Below are positions 1 to 5,761 of a stretch of DNA of 5,761 nucleotides, piece by piece. This DNA comes from Opitutaceae bacterium. Lineage in GTDB: Bacteria; Verrucomicrobiota; Verrucomicrobiia; Opitutales; Opitutaceae. Within the stretch, counting starts at the first letter, position 1. Each line of letters begins with the position of its first letter. A program made the translations under genes and the position numbers. The notes below the pieces were generated by a model, which was not told where the DNA came from, searched no databases, and worked only from the letters and a program-made list of their open reading frames with translations. The stretch covers positions 1 to 5,761 of the forward strand of contig JADLBI010000105.1 of the NCBI GenBank assembly GCA_020847775.1. The letters run 5' to 3'.

Positions 1-503
1 ATTTTTTCGGCCACATCGCCGGGGAAACTGATTTCTATCCGTTCGGGGTTGATGCTGGCGCCGCAAAACGCGAAGGGCTCGTCGGTGACGCGGACGTTTT
101 TGGTGACGTTGAGATCGTGGGTGATCTCGGCGCGGCGCAGCACGGCGTGGATGCGGGCGATAAGCTCGGGGAAGCTGAAGGGCTTGGTGATATAGTCGTC
201 CCCGCCCATGTTGAGCGCGCGAACCTTGCTCGCCTCCTGATCGTTGCCGGTCAGGAAAATCGTGGGGAGCGCGATATCGTGCTCAGTCAACTCATCGAGG
301 AGGGCGAAGCCGGTTTGATCGGGCAGACCGATGTCGAGCAACATCAAGTTGGCGAAGTTGCGCTGGAGATATTTGAGCGCGTGTGCGGCGCGGTGGCAGA
401 CTTGGGTCAGCATGCCCGCCTCTTCCAAATGCAGGGTGATGAGATTGGCGAGTTCGGCCTCGTCCTCGACGACCAGGATGAGCGGTTTGGCAACGGTGCG
501 CAT
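1..503 (-). CDS. OmpR/PhoB-family response regulator, N-terminal part (cut by window edge)
   Basis: Read on the minus strand from the ATG at 503-501, an open frame of 167 codons runs to the window edge without a stop. The first ~124 residues are a complete receiver domain. The acidic pocket is E13-D14 in LILVVEDE, the phospho-acceptor is D57 in LLDIGLPD, the switch threonine is T85 in FLTGND, and the conserved lysine is K107 in DDYITKPF, followed by ELIARIHAVLRR at the end of alpha5. After a linker, the last ~35 residues look like the start of the antiparallel sheet of a winged-helix DNA-binding domain, the rest of which lies outside. It should act in the cytoplasm as a phosphorylation-controlled transcription factor; its kinase is not visible. 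It is divergent from hisG, with 131 bp between the two starts. No Shine-Dalgarno precedes the ATG. Family assignment is sure from the receiver; the OmpR subfamily is inferred from the linker and partial effector. Confidence 0.93.
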   Translation of the reverse strand, partial: MRTVAKPLILVVEDEAELANLITLHLEEAGMLTQVCHRAAHALKYLQRNFANLMLLDIGLPDQTGFALLDELTEHDIALPTIFLTGNDQEASKVRALNMGGDDYITKPFSFPELIARIHAVLRRAEITHDLNVTKNVRVTDEPFAFCGASINPERIEISFPGDVAEK

Positions 504-533
504 GGGCGAAGGCTGTGCGGTCAACACGCTACG

Positions 534-567
534 ACTAGGCCCGGGGCCGGGCTTGTCAAAACCTAGT
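534..567. promoter_or_regulatory. Nested inverted repeats in the divergent regulator/hisG spacer
   Basis: The outer arms ACTAGG (534-539) and CCTAGT (562-567) are a perfect 6-bp inverted repeat with a 22-nt spacer. Inside lies a second perfect one, GCCCGG (539-544) and CCGGGC (547-552), around two G bases. On the minus strand a TTGACA hexamer (559-554) stands just upstream of the inner palindrome, at a place suited to a -35 box for the response regulator. The matching -10 (around 537-532, TAGTCG) is poor. The position between divergent promoters would suit an operator, possibly for the regulator itself. This is inference from position and symmetry only, and GC-rich palindromes arise easily by chance here. 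Confidence 0.25.
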
Positions 568-634
568 TGGGATCCGGACACGGCGGGTCGCGAATTTCCT
601 TGAACGCGCGGCGGGCCACGTGTGCTTTGGCGCC

Positions 635-1519
635 GTGTCCGATCGCAAGCCCATCCTGATGCTCGGGTTGCCCAAAGGCAGTCTCGAGGAAGCCACGAAA
701 ACCCTGTTTCAAAAAGCCGGGTGGCGTATCAACACGAGCTCGCGTTCCTACAAGCCTTCCATCGACGACCCCGAGCTCGATGGCCGCTTTGTGCGAGCGC
801 AGGAAGTCAGCCGCTATGTCGAGCATGGCTTCTTTGATTGCGGCCTCACCGGACATGACTGGATCAAGGAAAACGGGTCCGACGTCGTCGAGGTGTGCGA
901 CCTGATCTACAGCCGCGCCTCGTCGCAGAAATCGCGCTGGGTGCTGTGTGTGCCGGAGGCTTCCGCCATCACCAAGCCCGAGCAATTGGCCGGCAAACGC
1001 GTCGCGACCGAAATGGTGGGCACGGTGAAACGGTATTTCGCGGAGCGAAACATCGACGTCGAGGTCGAGTTCTCGTGGGGTGCGACCGAGGTCAAGGTGC
1101 CCGATCTGGTGGATGCGATTGTCGATATCACCGAAACAGGAAACTCCATCCGCGCGAACAAGCTCCGCATCATCGACACGTTGCTGGAGACGAACACGAA
1201 GCTCATCGCCAACAAGGACAGTTGGGCGAACCCGGAGAAGCGCAAAAAGATCGAAACGATCGCGCTGTTGTTGCGCGCGGCGCTCGAAGCGGAGTCGAAA
1301 GTCGGCTTGAAACTCAACATCCAAAAGGCGTCGGTGGACAAGGTAAGCAATACCATCCCATCGCTGCGCAATCCCACCATCTCGCCCTTGAGCAATCCGG
1401 ATTGGGTGGCGCTTGAAACCATCATCGATGAGCGGGTGGTGCGCGAAATCATCCCGCAGTTGAAGTCGCTCGGGGCCGAGGGGATTGTGGAATATCCGCT
1501 CAACAAAGTCGTTTACTGA
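635..1519 (+). CDS. hisG: ATP phosphoribosyltransferase, long form (histidine biosynthesis, step 1)
   Basis: The product (294 aa from GTG 635) condenses ATP with PRPP to give phosphoribosyl-ATP, the committed and feedback-inhibited step of histidine synthesis in the cytoplasm. The N-terminus LMLGLPKGSLEEAT (residues 8-21) is the family opening. Further marks are FDCGLTGHDW (67-76), GKRVATEMVGTVKRYF (120-135) and the PRPP-binding loop DITETGNSIRANKL (164-177). Residues ~219-294, ending GAEGIVEYPLNKVV, form the C-terminal ACT-like domain of long-form HisG, so the enzyme should be self-sufficient, hexameric and directly inhibited by histidine, with no need for a HisZ subunit. GTG 635 gives the usual short lead-in; an in-frame GTG at 620 would add five residues and cannot be excluded. 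Neither has a clear Shine-Dalgarno. It is the first gene of a tight same-strand run: aguB starts 11 bp after its stop. No other his gene lies in the window. Confidence 0.96.
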   Translation: MSDRKPILMLGLPKGSLEEATKTLFQKAGWRINTSSRSYKPSIDDPELDGRFVRAQEVSRYVEHGFFDCGLTGHDWIKENGSDVVEVCDLIYSRASSQKSRWVLCVPEASAITKPEQLAGKRVATEMVGTVKRYFAERNIDVEVEFSWGATEVKVPDLVDAIVDITETGNSIRANKLRIIDTLLETNTKLIANKDSWANPEKRKKIETIALLLRAALEAESKVGLKLNIQKASVDKVSNTIPSLRNPTISPLSNPDWVALETIIDERVVREIIPQLKSLGAEGIVEYPLNKVVY

Positions 1520-1530
1520 AACCCATCGTC

Positions 1531-2406
1531 ATGAAGGTAACACTCGGACTGCTTCAGCATGCTTGCGTCGCCGCGCCGGCGCCCAATCTCAAAAAGACCC
1601 TCGCACTGGCTGAAAAGGCCGCGAAGCAAGGCGCGCAGATCATCTGCACCCAGGAACTCTTCCGCTCGCAGTATTTCTGCCAGAACGAAGACCATGCGAA
1701 CTTCAAGCTGGCCGAGAGCATTCCCGGGCCGAGCACGCAGGCGTTTCAGAAGTTGGCCAAGAAATACGGCGTGGTGATCATTGCGTCGCTGTTTGAGAAA
1801 CGCGCGGCGGGGCTTTACCACAACACCGCGGTGATCATCGACGCGGACGGTTCGCTGCTCGGGATCTATCGCAAGATGCACATCCCGGACGATCCGCTCT
1901 ACTACGAGAAGTTTTACTTTACGCCGGGTGACACGGGCTTCAAGGCGTGGCAAACCAAGTTCGGCAAGATCGGCGTGCTCGTCTGCTGGGATCAATGGTA
2001 TCCGGAGGGCGCGCGCCTCACCGCGATGCAAGGCGCGGAGATCCTATTTTATCCGACCGCCATCGGTTGGCATCCATCGGAGAAGGCGGAATACGGGGTC
2101 AACCAGCACGGCGCTTGGGAAACGATTCAGCGCAGCCATGCCGTGGCGAACGGTTGCTATGTCGCCGCGGTCAATCGTATTGGCCGCGAGACCCCGATCG
2201 GTGGCGACGGCATCGAGTTCTGGGGGCAGAGTTTTATCGCGGGCACGAGCGGTCAGATTCTGGCGAAGGCCAGCGTGGACCGGGAGGAGATTCTGCTGCA
2301 CACGATCGAGCTCGACACGGTGGACGTGACGCGCACGCACTGGCCGTTCTTGCGCGATCGCCGTATCGACGCCTACGGCGATTTGACGAAGCGTTTCCGC
2401 GATTAA
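1531..2406 (+). CDS. aguB: N-carbamoylputrescine amidohydrolase (putrescine biosynthesis)
   Basis: This 291-aa enzyme of the nitrilase (carbon-nitrogen hydrolase) superfamily should hydrolyse N-carbamoylputrescine to putrescine, CO2 and ammonia, the last step of the agmatine route. The Glu-Lys-Cys triad is readable: E42 in ICTQELFRSQYF, K115 in GIYRKMHIPDDP, and C152 in VLVCWDQWYPEGAR. The YYEKFYFTPGDTGF stretch (124-137), the HAVANGCYVAAVNRIG segment and the C-terminal THWPFLRDRRIDAY motif are typical of AguB rather than of other nitrilase branches such as beta-ureidopropionase. Length is normal and complete. ATG 1531 is the only sensible start; the 11-bp gap after hisG has no Shine-Dalgarno, suggesting translation coupled to or following hisG. 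The partner gene aguA lies 68 bp downstream, beyond a hairpin element, which strongly supports the substrate assignment. Confidence 0.96.
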   Translation: MKVTLGLLQHACVAAPAPNLKKTLALAEKAAKQGAQIICTQELFRSQYFCQNEDHANFKLAESIPGPSTQAFQKLAKKYGVVIIASLFEKRAAGLYHNTAVIIDADGSLLGIYRKMHIPDDPLYYEKFYFTPGDTGFKAWQTKFGKIGVLVCWDQWYPEGARLTAMQGAEILFYPTAIGWHPSEKAEYGVNQHGAWETIQRSHAVANGCYVAAVNRIGRETPIGGDGIEFWGQSFIAGTSGQILAKASVDREEILLHTIELDTVDVTRTHWPFLRDRRIDAYGDLTKRFRD

Positions 2407-2407
2407 C

Positions 2408-2472
2408 GGTAGGGACGGACCACCGGGCCGTCCGCGACAAACCCATGGCGCGCCCAGCGGTCGCGCCCTACC
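2408..2472. repeat. 65-bp paired-hairpin (REP/BIME-like) palindromic element
   Basis: The element is bounded by a perfect 7-bp terminal inverted repeat, GGTAGGG (2408-2414) and CCCTACC (2466-2472). Inside are two 21-nt hairpins in opposite orientation. Hairpin 1 (2413-2433) has stem GGACGG/CCGTCC and 9-nt loop ACCACCGGG. Hairpin 2 (2447-2467) has stem GGCGCG/CGCGCC and 9-nt loop CCCAGCGGT. Read on the minus strand, hairpin 2 aligns to hairpin 1 without gaps: seven of nine loop bases agree, and the three stem pairs that differ (stem positions 3, 4 and 5) are all changed on both sides, so pairing is kept. A 13-nt spacer (2434-2446) separates them. Each hairpin sits five bases in from its own end, so the whole is symmetric. 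The layout is that of a bacterial interspersed mosaic or non-autonomous palindromic element. Only one copy lies in the window, so dispersal is inferred. Confidence 0.75.
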
Positions 2473-2474
2473 TC

Positions 2475-3539
2475 ATGACTCAAGCCAAAGCACCCAAAAC
2501 TAAAAATCAGACCCCGGCGGCCTTGGGCTTCCGCATGCCGGCCGAATGGGAGCCGCAGGTCGCGACCTGGCTGTCATGGCCGCACAACCGAAAATCATGG
2601 CCGAGGCAGTTTCGCCCGGTACCGTATGTGTTTGCCGGGATCGTCAAACAGATCAGCCGGTTTCAGGAAGTGCGGATCAACTGCGCCGCGAAGCTGCAAC
2701 CGCGCGCGCGGCGGCTTTGCGCCCAGGCGGGCGCGGACATGGCGAAGGTGGTGTTTTACGATCACCCGACCAATGACGCGTGGTGTCGGGACCACGGTCC
2801 GATTTTCGTCAAGCACCGCCAGACCGGCGAAGTGGCGCTGACCGATTGGGTGCACAATGCCTGGGGTGGGAAATATCCGCCCTACGATCTCGACAACGAG
2901 ATTCCGCCGAGCATCGCGAATAAGCTCAAGCTGCGCCGCTTTGAAAACGACATGGTGCTGGAAGGCGGCTCGATCGAGGTCAACGGCCGCGGGCTGCTGC
3001 TGACGAGCGAGCAGTGCCTGTTGAACAAGAACCGCAACCCGCACCTGACGAAGGCGCAGATCGAGCAGACGCTGAAGGACTGGCTCGGTGTGCGCAAAAT
3101 CCTGTGGGAGGGCGACGGGATCATCGGCGACGACACCGACGGCCACATCGACGATATCACGCGATTTTTCAAGGCCGACGGTTTCATCACCTGCGTCGAA
3201 ACGAACAAACGCGATCCGAACCACAAGATTCTCGCGGAAAACCTGGAACGGTTGCGCGCGTTTCGCACCCTGACGGGCAAGCCGTTTGACATCGTGACGC
3301 TGCCGATGCCCAAGCCGTTTGGTTTCCAAGGCCAGCAGGTGCCGGCCAGCTACGCGAATTTTCTAATCATCAATGGCGCCGTGCTGGTGCCGCAATTTCG
3401 CCAACCGAAGCGCGATGCCGAGGCGCGGAGGATCATCGCAGGCTGCTTTCCGGATCGGGAGATCATCGGCATTGATTGTTACCACCTGATTTGGGGACTC
3501 GGGACGCTGCACTGCATCTCGCAGCAGCAACCGGCCTGA
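2475..3539 (+). CDS. aguA: Agmatine deiminase (agmatine iminohydrolase)
   Basis: The product (354 aa from ATG 2475) should convert agmatine to N-carbamoylputrescine and ammonia, feeding AguB encoded just upstream. It belongs to the guanidino-group-modifying, Porphyromonas-type PAD fold. Motifs in order: GFRMPAEWEPQVATWLSWP (18-36), NDAWCRDHGPIFV (100-112), LEGGSIEVNGRGLLLTSEQC (162-181) then LLNKNRNP, GDDTDGHIDDITRF (218-231) with H224, and the catalytic cysteine C347 in GLGTLHCISQQQP near the C-terminus. All expected active-site elements are present, and length is usual. The start is uncertain. ATG 2475 gives a lead-in like that of known relatives but has no Shine-Dalgarno, because the palindromic element ends two bases earlier. 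An in-frame ATG at 2445 inside that element would add ten residues, and ATG 2535 would begin right at MPAEW and lose the conserved GFR. No arginine decarboxylase, the usual source of agmatine, is in view. Confidence 0.96.
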   Translation: MTQAKAPKTKNQTPAALGFRMPAEWEPQVATWLSWPHNRKSWPRQFRPVPYVFAGIVKQISRFQEVRINCAAKLQPRARRLCAQAGADMAKVVFYDHPTNDAWCRDHGPIFVKHRQTGEVALTDWVHNAWGGKYPPYDLDNEIPPSIANKLKLRRFENDMVLEGGSIEVNGRGLLLTSEQCLLNKNRNPHLTKAQIEQTLKDWLGVRKILWEGDGIIGDDTDGHIDDITRFFKADGFITCVETNKRDPNHKILAENLERLRAFRTLTGKPFDIVTLPMPKPFGFQGQQVPASYANFLIINGAVLVPQFRQPKRDAEARRIIAGCFPDREIIGIDCYHLIWGLGTLHCISQQQPA

Positions 3540-3551
3540 CTGCCGAAATAG

Positions 3552-4010
3552 ATGAACCCCCTTTGGAGCTTACTGTTGAGCGGCTTGTGGCTATGCTTGG
3601 CGGGGTGTGAAAGCATGGGCGGGCTGGGTGAACGTTTTCGCCCGGCTGAGCCCGCGTTGCACAACTTTGAATCTCCCCTCAATTCGGTCTATACTTCCGC
3701 TCGCCAAGCCCTGCAAAAGATGGGTTTCAAAATCACCCGGGCCAGTGAATCGAGCGGCCGGATTGACGCGGTCAATGGCGTGCGGGCGGACGCGACGTTA
3801 CGCAGTTCCAGTCAGATCGAAGTCAGAGTAGCGCTAGACTCGACCTTGGAAGGCGGCACCGAAATGCGAGTTTGGATGATCGAGATCGTCGAGGACCGCT
3901 TCACGCAATCCGGAGGCTACGGCATCCGCAGCCCGTTACGGGCCAGTCCTTTGTATGAGGTGCTGTTTCGCGAGACCGCCAAAGTCTTGGGGCTCCCCGA
4001 AAACAACTAA
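3552..4010 (+). CDS. Small predicted lipoprotein of unknown function
   Basis: This encodes a 152-aa protein that I do not recognise as a named family. The N-terminus is a short hydrophobic signal (LWSLLLSGLWLCLAGC) with a lipobox LAGC, so C19 is the likely lipidated residue after signal peptidase II cleavage. The residue after it is Glu, not Asp, which in proteobacterial Lol logic would allow outer-membrane sorting. The mature part (~130 aa) is one small alpha/beta-looking domain: SPLNSVYTSARQALQKMGFKI is an amphipathic helix then strand, followed by ASESSGRIDAVN, alternating strands (SQIEVRVALDS, TEMRVWMIEIV) and a final helix LYEVLFRETAKVLGL. This recalls DUF3568- or BamC-like lipoprotein domains by pattern only. 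It starts 12 bp after aguA, so it is probably cotranscribed, but nothing ties it to polyamine metabolism. There is no Shine-Dalgarno. Hydrophobicity and the lipobox are clear; the function is open. Confidence 0.85.
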   Translation: MNPLWSLLLSGLWLCLAGCESMGGLGERFRPAEPALHNFESPLNSVYTSARQALQKMGFKITRASESSGRIDAVNGVRADATLRSSSQIEVRVALDSTLEGGTEMRVWMIEIVEDRFTQSGGYGIRSPLRASPLYEVLFRETAKVLGLPENN

Positions 4011-4065
4011 CTTTCCGCTTGCGGAGGGTGCGAGAAAACCGCGATTCTGACCATTCGCGACCTTT

Positions 4066-4167
4066 AGTTGTTTCAGCCGACGTTGTCGCGGCGCTCCCGT
4101 CGGCCAACTCGTCAGTCAAACAATCAACCAATCGGTCCCGTTCACGGGGCCATCCCGCCAAGCCGGG
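4066..4167 (+). promoter_or_regulatory. Structured 5' leader upstream of rpsA
   Basis: The 194 bp between the lipoprotein stop and rpsA (4011-4204) hold no gene I can support, but can fold into several stems. The strongest is GCCGACG (4076-4082) with CGTCGGC (4098-4104), a perfect 7-bp stem. It can be extended past a 5-nt left bulge by AGTTG (4066-4070) with CAACT (4105-4109). Next come GGTCCCG (4134-4140) and CGGGGCC (4145-4151), 7 bp with one G-U pair around the tetraloop TTCA, and a weaker CCCG/CGGG stem (4154-4157, 4164-4167). None is followed by a T-run, so terminators are unlikely. The start codon is preceded only by a weak GGGCGG (4190-4195). In Escherichia coli rpsA has a folded leader without a strong Shine-Dalgarno that mediates autoregulation by S1; a similar role here is inference. 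Confidence 0.4.
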
Positions 4168-4204
4168 CCCGAGGAGCGAGGGTTCGAAAGGGCGGTCAAC
4201 GCAT

Positions 4205-5761
4205 ATGAGTTCAGTAATGCAAGAACTGCTCGCGCAGTCGTCCTTCGACAAGCTTAAGGAAGGCGCGATTGTCCCGGGCACCATCACCGAAATCCGCCAG
4301 AACGAAGTCGTTGTGGACATTGGCGGCAAATCCGAAGGCCTCGTCCCGGCCCATGAGTTCCTCGATATCGGCGAACTCCAAATCGGCTCCACCATCGAGG
4401 TGTTGCTGGAAAAGCTCGAGGACAAGAACGGCAACCCCGTCATCTCCTTCGACCAGGCCGAACAGAAGAAAAACTGGGACAACATCCTGACCAAGTTCCC
4501 TGAAGGTTCCGTGGCCACCGGCCGCGTGAAAGCCAAGGTCAAGGGCGGCCTCATCATCTCCATCGGCGTAGACGCGTTCATGCCGGCTTCGCATATCGAT
4601 GTGCAGCCGCCCAAGAACCTCGACCAATACGTCGGTCAGACCTACGATTTCAAGGTTCTCAAGATCAATCTGGAGCGGAAGAACATCGTGCTTTCCCGCC
4701 GCGAGCTCATCGAAGAGCAGCGCACCGAAAAGCGCCGCGCATTGCTCGACAGCATTGAACCCGGTCAAATCCGCAAGGGCATCGTCAAGAACATCACCGA
4801 TTTCGGCGCGTTCATAGACCTCGACGGTATGGACGGCCTGCTGCATATCACCGACATGTCGTGGGGCCGCATCTCGCATCCTTCCGAACTGCTCAAGCAG
4901 GGTGAGGAAATCCAAGTTCAGATCATCGAGATCAACCGCGAAAAAGAGCGTGTTTCGCTCGGCCTCAAGCAGACCACCAAGAATCCTTGGGACGAGATCG
5001 ACCGCAAATTCCCCGTCGGTGCCAAGGTCGCCGGCAAGGTCGTCAACCTCGTGCCCTATGGCGCGTTCATCGAAATCGAGCCCGGGGTTGAAGGCCTCGT
5101 GCACATTACCGAGATGTCATGGACCAAACGCATCAGCAAGCCCTCCGAGTTGCTCAAGGTGGGCGACGAGGTTGAGGCCGTGGTGCTCGGCATCCAGAAG
5201 GACGAGCAGAAAATCTCGCTCGGCCTGCGTCAGCTCGAGCCGAACCCGTGGGACATGGTCCGCCACAACTACCCGATCGGTGCCCGCGTCAGCGGCAAGG
5301 TGCGCAACATGACCACCTATGGCGCCTTCATCGAGCTCGAGGAAGGTATCGACGGCATGGTGCACGTCTCCGACATGAGCTGGACCCGCAAGGTCAATCA
5401 TCCCTCCGAAGTCCTCAAGAAGGGCGACGAGGTCGAGGCCACCGTGCTCGACGTGGATCCCCAGCAGCAGCGCATCAGCCTCGGCATGAAACAGCTGACC
5501 GACGATCCGTGGGCCGACATCGATTCGCACTTCAAGATCGGCGACGTTGTCGTCGGCACCGTCACCAAGCTGACCTCCTTCGGCGCCTTTGTGGACTTGA
5601 AGGACGGCATCGACGGTCTTGTGCACATCTCGCAAATCAGCGAGGAACGCATCGAGAAGGTGAAGGACGTGCTCAAGCCCGGCCAACAGGTCAGTGCGCG
5701 CGTTATCAAGATCGACCGCGACGAGCGCCGCCTCGGCCTCTCGATCAAGGCCGCCAACTAC
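4205..5761 (+). CDS. rpsA: 30S ribosomal protein S1 (C-terminus beyond window)
   Basis: From ATG 4205, 519 codons run open to the window edge. S1 binds mRNA at the 30S platform and helps load structured or SD-poor messages. All six S1 OB-fold domains are visible at about residues 19-86, 100-168, 187-257, 271-344, 358-431 and 445-516. Domains 3-6 carry the canonical RNA-binding surface, with (F/Y)GAF(I/V) in each (FGAFIDL, YGAFIEI, YGAFIEL, FGAFVDL) followed by G(L/M)(V/L)H(I/V). Domains 1 and 2 are divergent (EGLVPAHEF; FMPASHI), as usual for the ribosome-binding half. HITDMSW-type ends and an NPWD-like linker (NPWDEI, NPWDMV, DPWADI) recur between domains 3-6. Only a short tail should be missing. 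An in-frame ATG at 4217 would remove four residues and is possible. The preceding leader of ~190 bp suggests its own transcription unit. Confidence 0.97.
   Translation, partial: MSSVMQELLAQSSFDKLKEGAIVPGTITEIRQNEVVVDIGGKSEGLVPAHEFLDIGELQIGSTIEVLLEKLEDKNGNPVISFDQAEQKKNWDNILTKFPEGSVATGRVKAKVKGGLIISIGVDAFMPASHIDVQPPKNLDQYVGQTYDFKVLKINLERKNIVLSRRELIEEQRTEKRRALLDSIEPGQIRKGIVKNITDFGAFIDLDGMDGLLHITDMSWGRISHPSELLKQGEEIQVQIIEINREKERVSLGLKQTTKNPWDEIDRKFPVGAKVAGKVVNLVPYGAFIEIEPGVEGLVHITEMSWTKRISKPSELLKVGDEVEAVVLGIQKDEQKISLGLRQLEPNPWDMVRHNYPIGARVSGKVRNMTTYGAFIELEEGIDGMVHVSDMSWTRKVNHPSEVLKKGDEVEATVLDVDPQQQRISLGMKQLTDDPWADIDSHFKIGDVVVGTVTKLTSFGAFVDLKDGIDGLVHISQISEERIEKVKDVLKPGQQVSARVIKIDRDERRLGLSIKAANY

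Noticed and set aside
117..566. 149-codon plus-strand frame over the response regulator
   Set aside because: The minus strand encodes a receiver domain with every catalytic residue in place; the plus-strand frame has no motifs.
563..1324. 253-codon open frame on the minus strand opposite hisG
   Set aside because: It lies entirely antisense to a full, motif-supported hisG. Its protein is rich in Arg, Asp and Leu with no recognisable motif, the usual effect of GC-rich codon bias on the opposite strand.
1947..2474. Upstream extension of the aguA frame (176 codons before ATG 2475)
   Set aside because: It overlaps aguB in another frame, is rich in Arg and Gly, and has no homology-like features. 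AguA family proteins begin near residue 1 of the chosen start.
4014..4070. Possible terminator after the lipoprotein gene (TTCCG-cttg-CGGAG near 4014-4026, and CGCGA/TCGCG at 4040-4059)
   Set aside because: The stems are only 4-5 bp and are not followed by a real T-run (only CCTTTAGTTGTTT after the second), so an intrinsic terminator cannot be supported.
4211..5686. Long open frames on the minus strand (297 and 189 codons) opposite rpsA
   Set aside because: They mirror the repeated S1 domains: recurring Leu-, Asp- and Val-rich segments appear at the same period as the domains. They are shadows of strong codon bias, not genes.
4900..5761. Nucleotide-level repetition within the second half of rpsA
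   Set aside because: It is explained by the repeated S1 domains and shared codon bias; it is not a separate DNA repeat or recombination scar.
1..5761. CRISPR arrays, tRNA or rRNA genes, insertion sequences, phage genes
   Set aside because: I saw no regularly spaced repeats, cloverleaf-like segments, transposase or phage motifs. The one repeat element (2408-2472) carries no coding sequence of its own.

Overview
The window carries six genes of a GC-rich bacterial chromosome: one divergent gene on the minus strand at the left edge and five genes reading rightwards. All but the lipoprotein belong to well-known families. The gene set, the GC-rich codon use and the near-absence of Shine-Dalgarno sequences suggest Verrucomicrobiota, perhaps near Opitutaceae. 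That assignment is inferred from family resemblance and memory, not from a search.

Layout: (1) 1-503, minus strand, the N-terminal 167 codons of an OmpR/PhoB-type response regulator, cut by the window edge. (2) 504-634, a 131-bp divergent spacer holding nested inverted repeats. (3) 635-1519, hisG, long-form ATP phosphoribosyltransferase with a C-terminal regulatory domain. (4) 1531-2406, aguB, N-carbamoylputrescine amidohydrolase. (5) 2408-2472, a compact 65-bp element made of two head-to-head hairpins that fills the aguB-aguA gap. (6) 2475-3539, aguA, agmatine deiminase. (7) 3552-4010, a small lipoprotein of unknown function. (8) 4011-4204, a structured leader with no gene. (9) 4205-5761, rpsA, ribosomal protein S1 with all six S1 domains present and the C-terminus running off the window.

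AguA and AguB catalyse consecutive steps: agmatine to N-carbamoylputrescine, then to putrescine, CO2 and ammonia. This is the plant/bacterial putrescine route that bypasses ornithine. hisG, aguB, aguA and the lipoprotein gene are separated by only 11, 68 and 12 bp, so one transcript is likely. hisG probably drives or shares the promoter. rpsA, behind a leader of about 190 bp, is probably its own unit.

No clearly new multi-gene system is present. The most interesting object is the 65-bp paired palindrome between aguB and aguA. Its two halves share loop sequence and keep their stems through three compensatory base-pair changes. It ends two bases before the aguA start, where a ribosome binding site would normally be. 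Second is the folded, SD-poor leader of rpsA, which recalls the autoregulated rpsA leader of gamma-proteobacteria.
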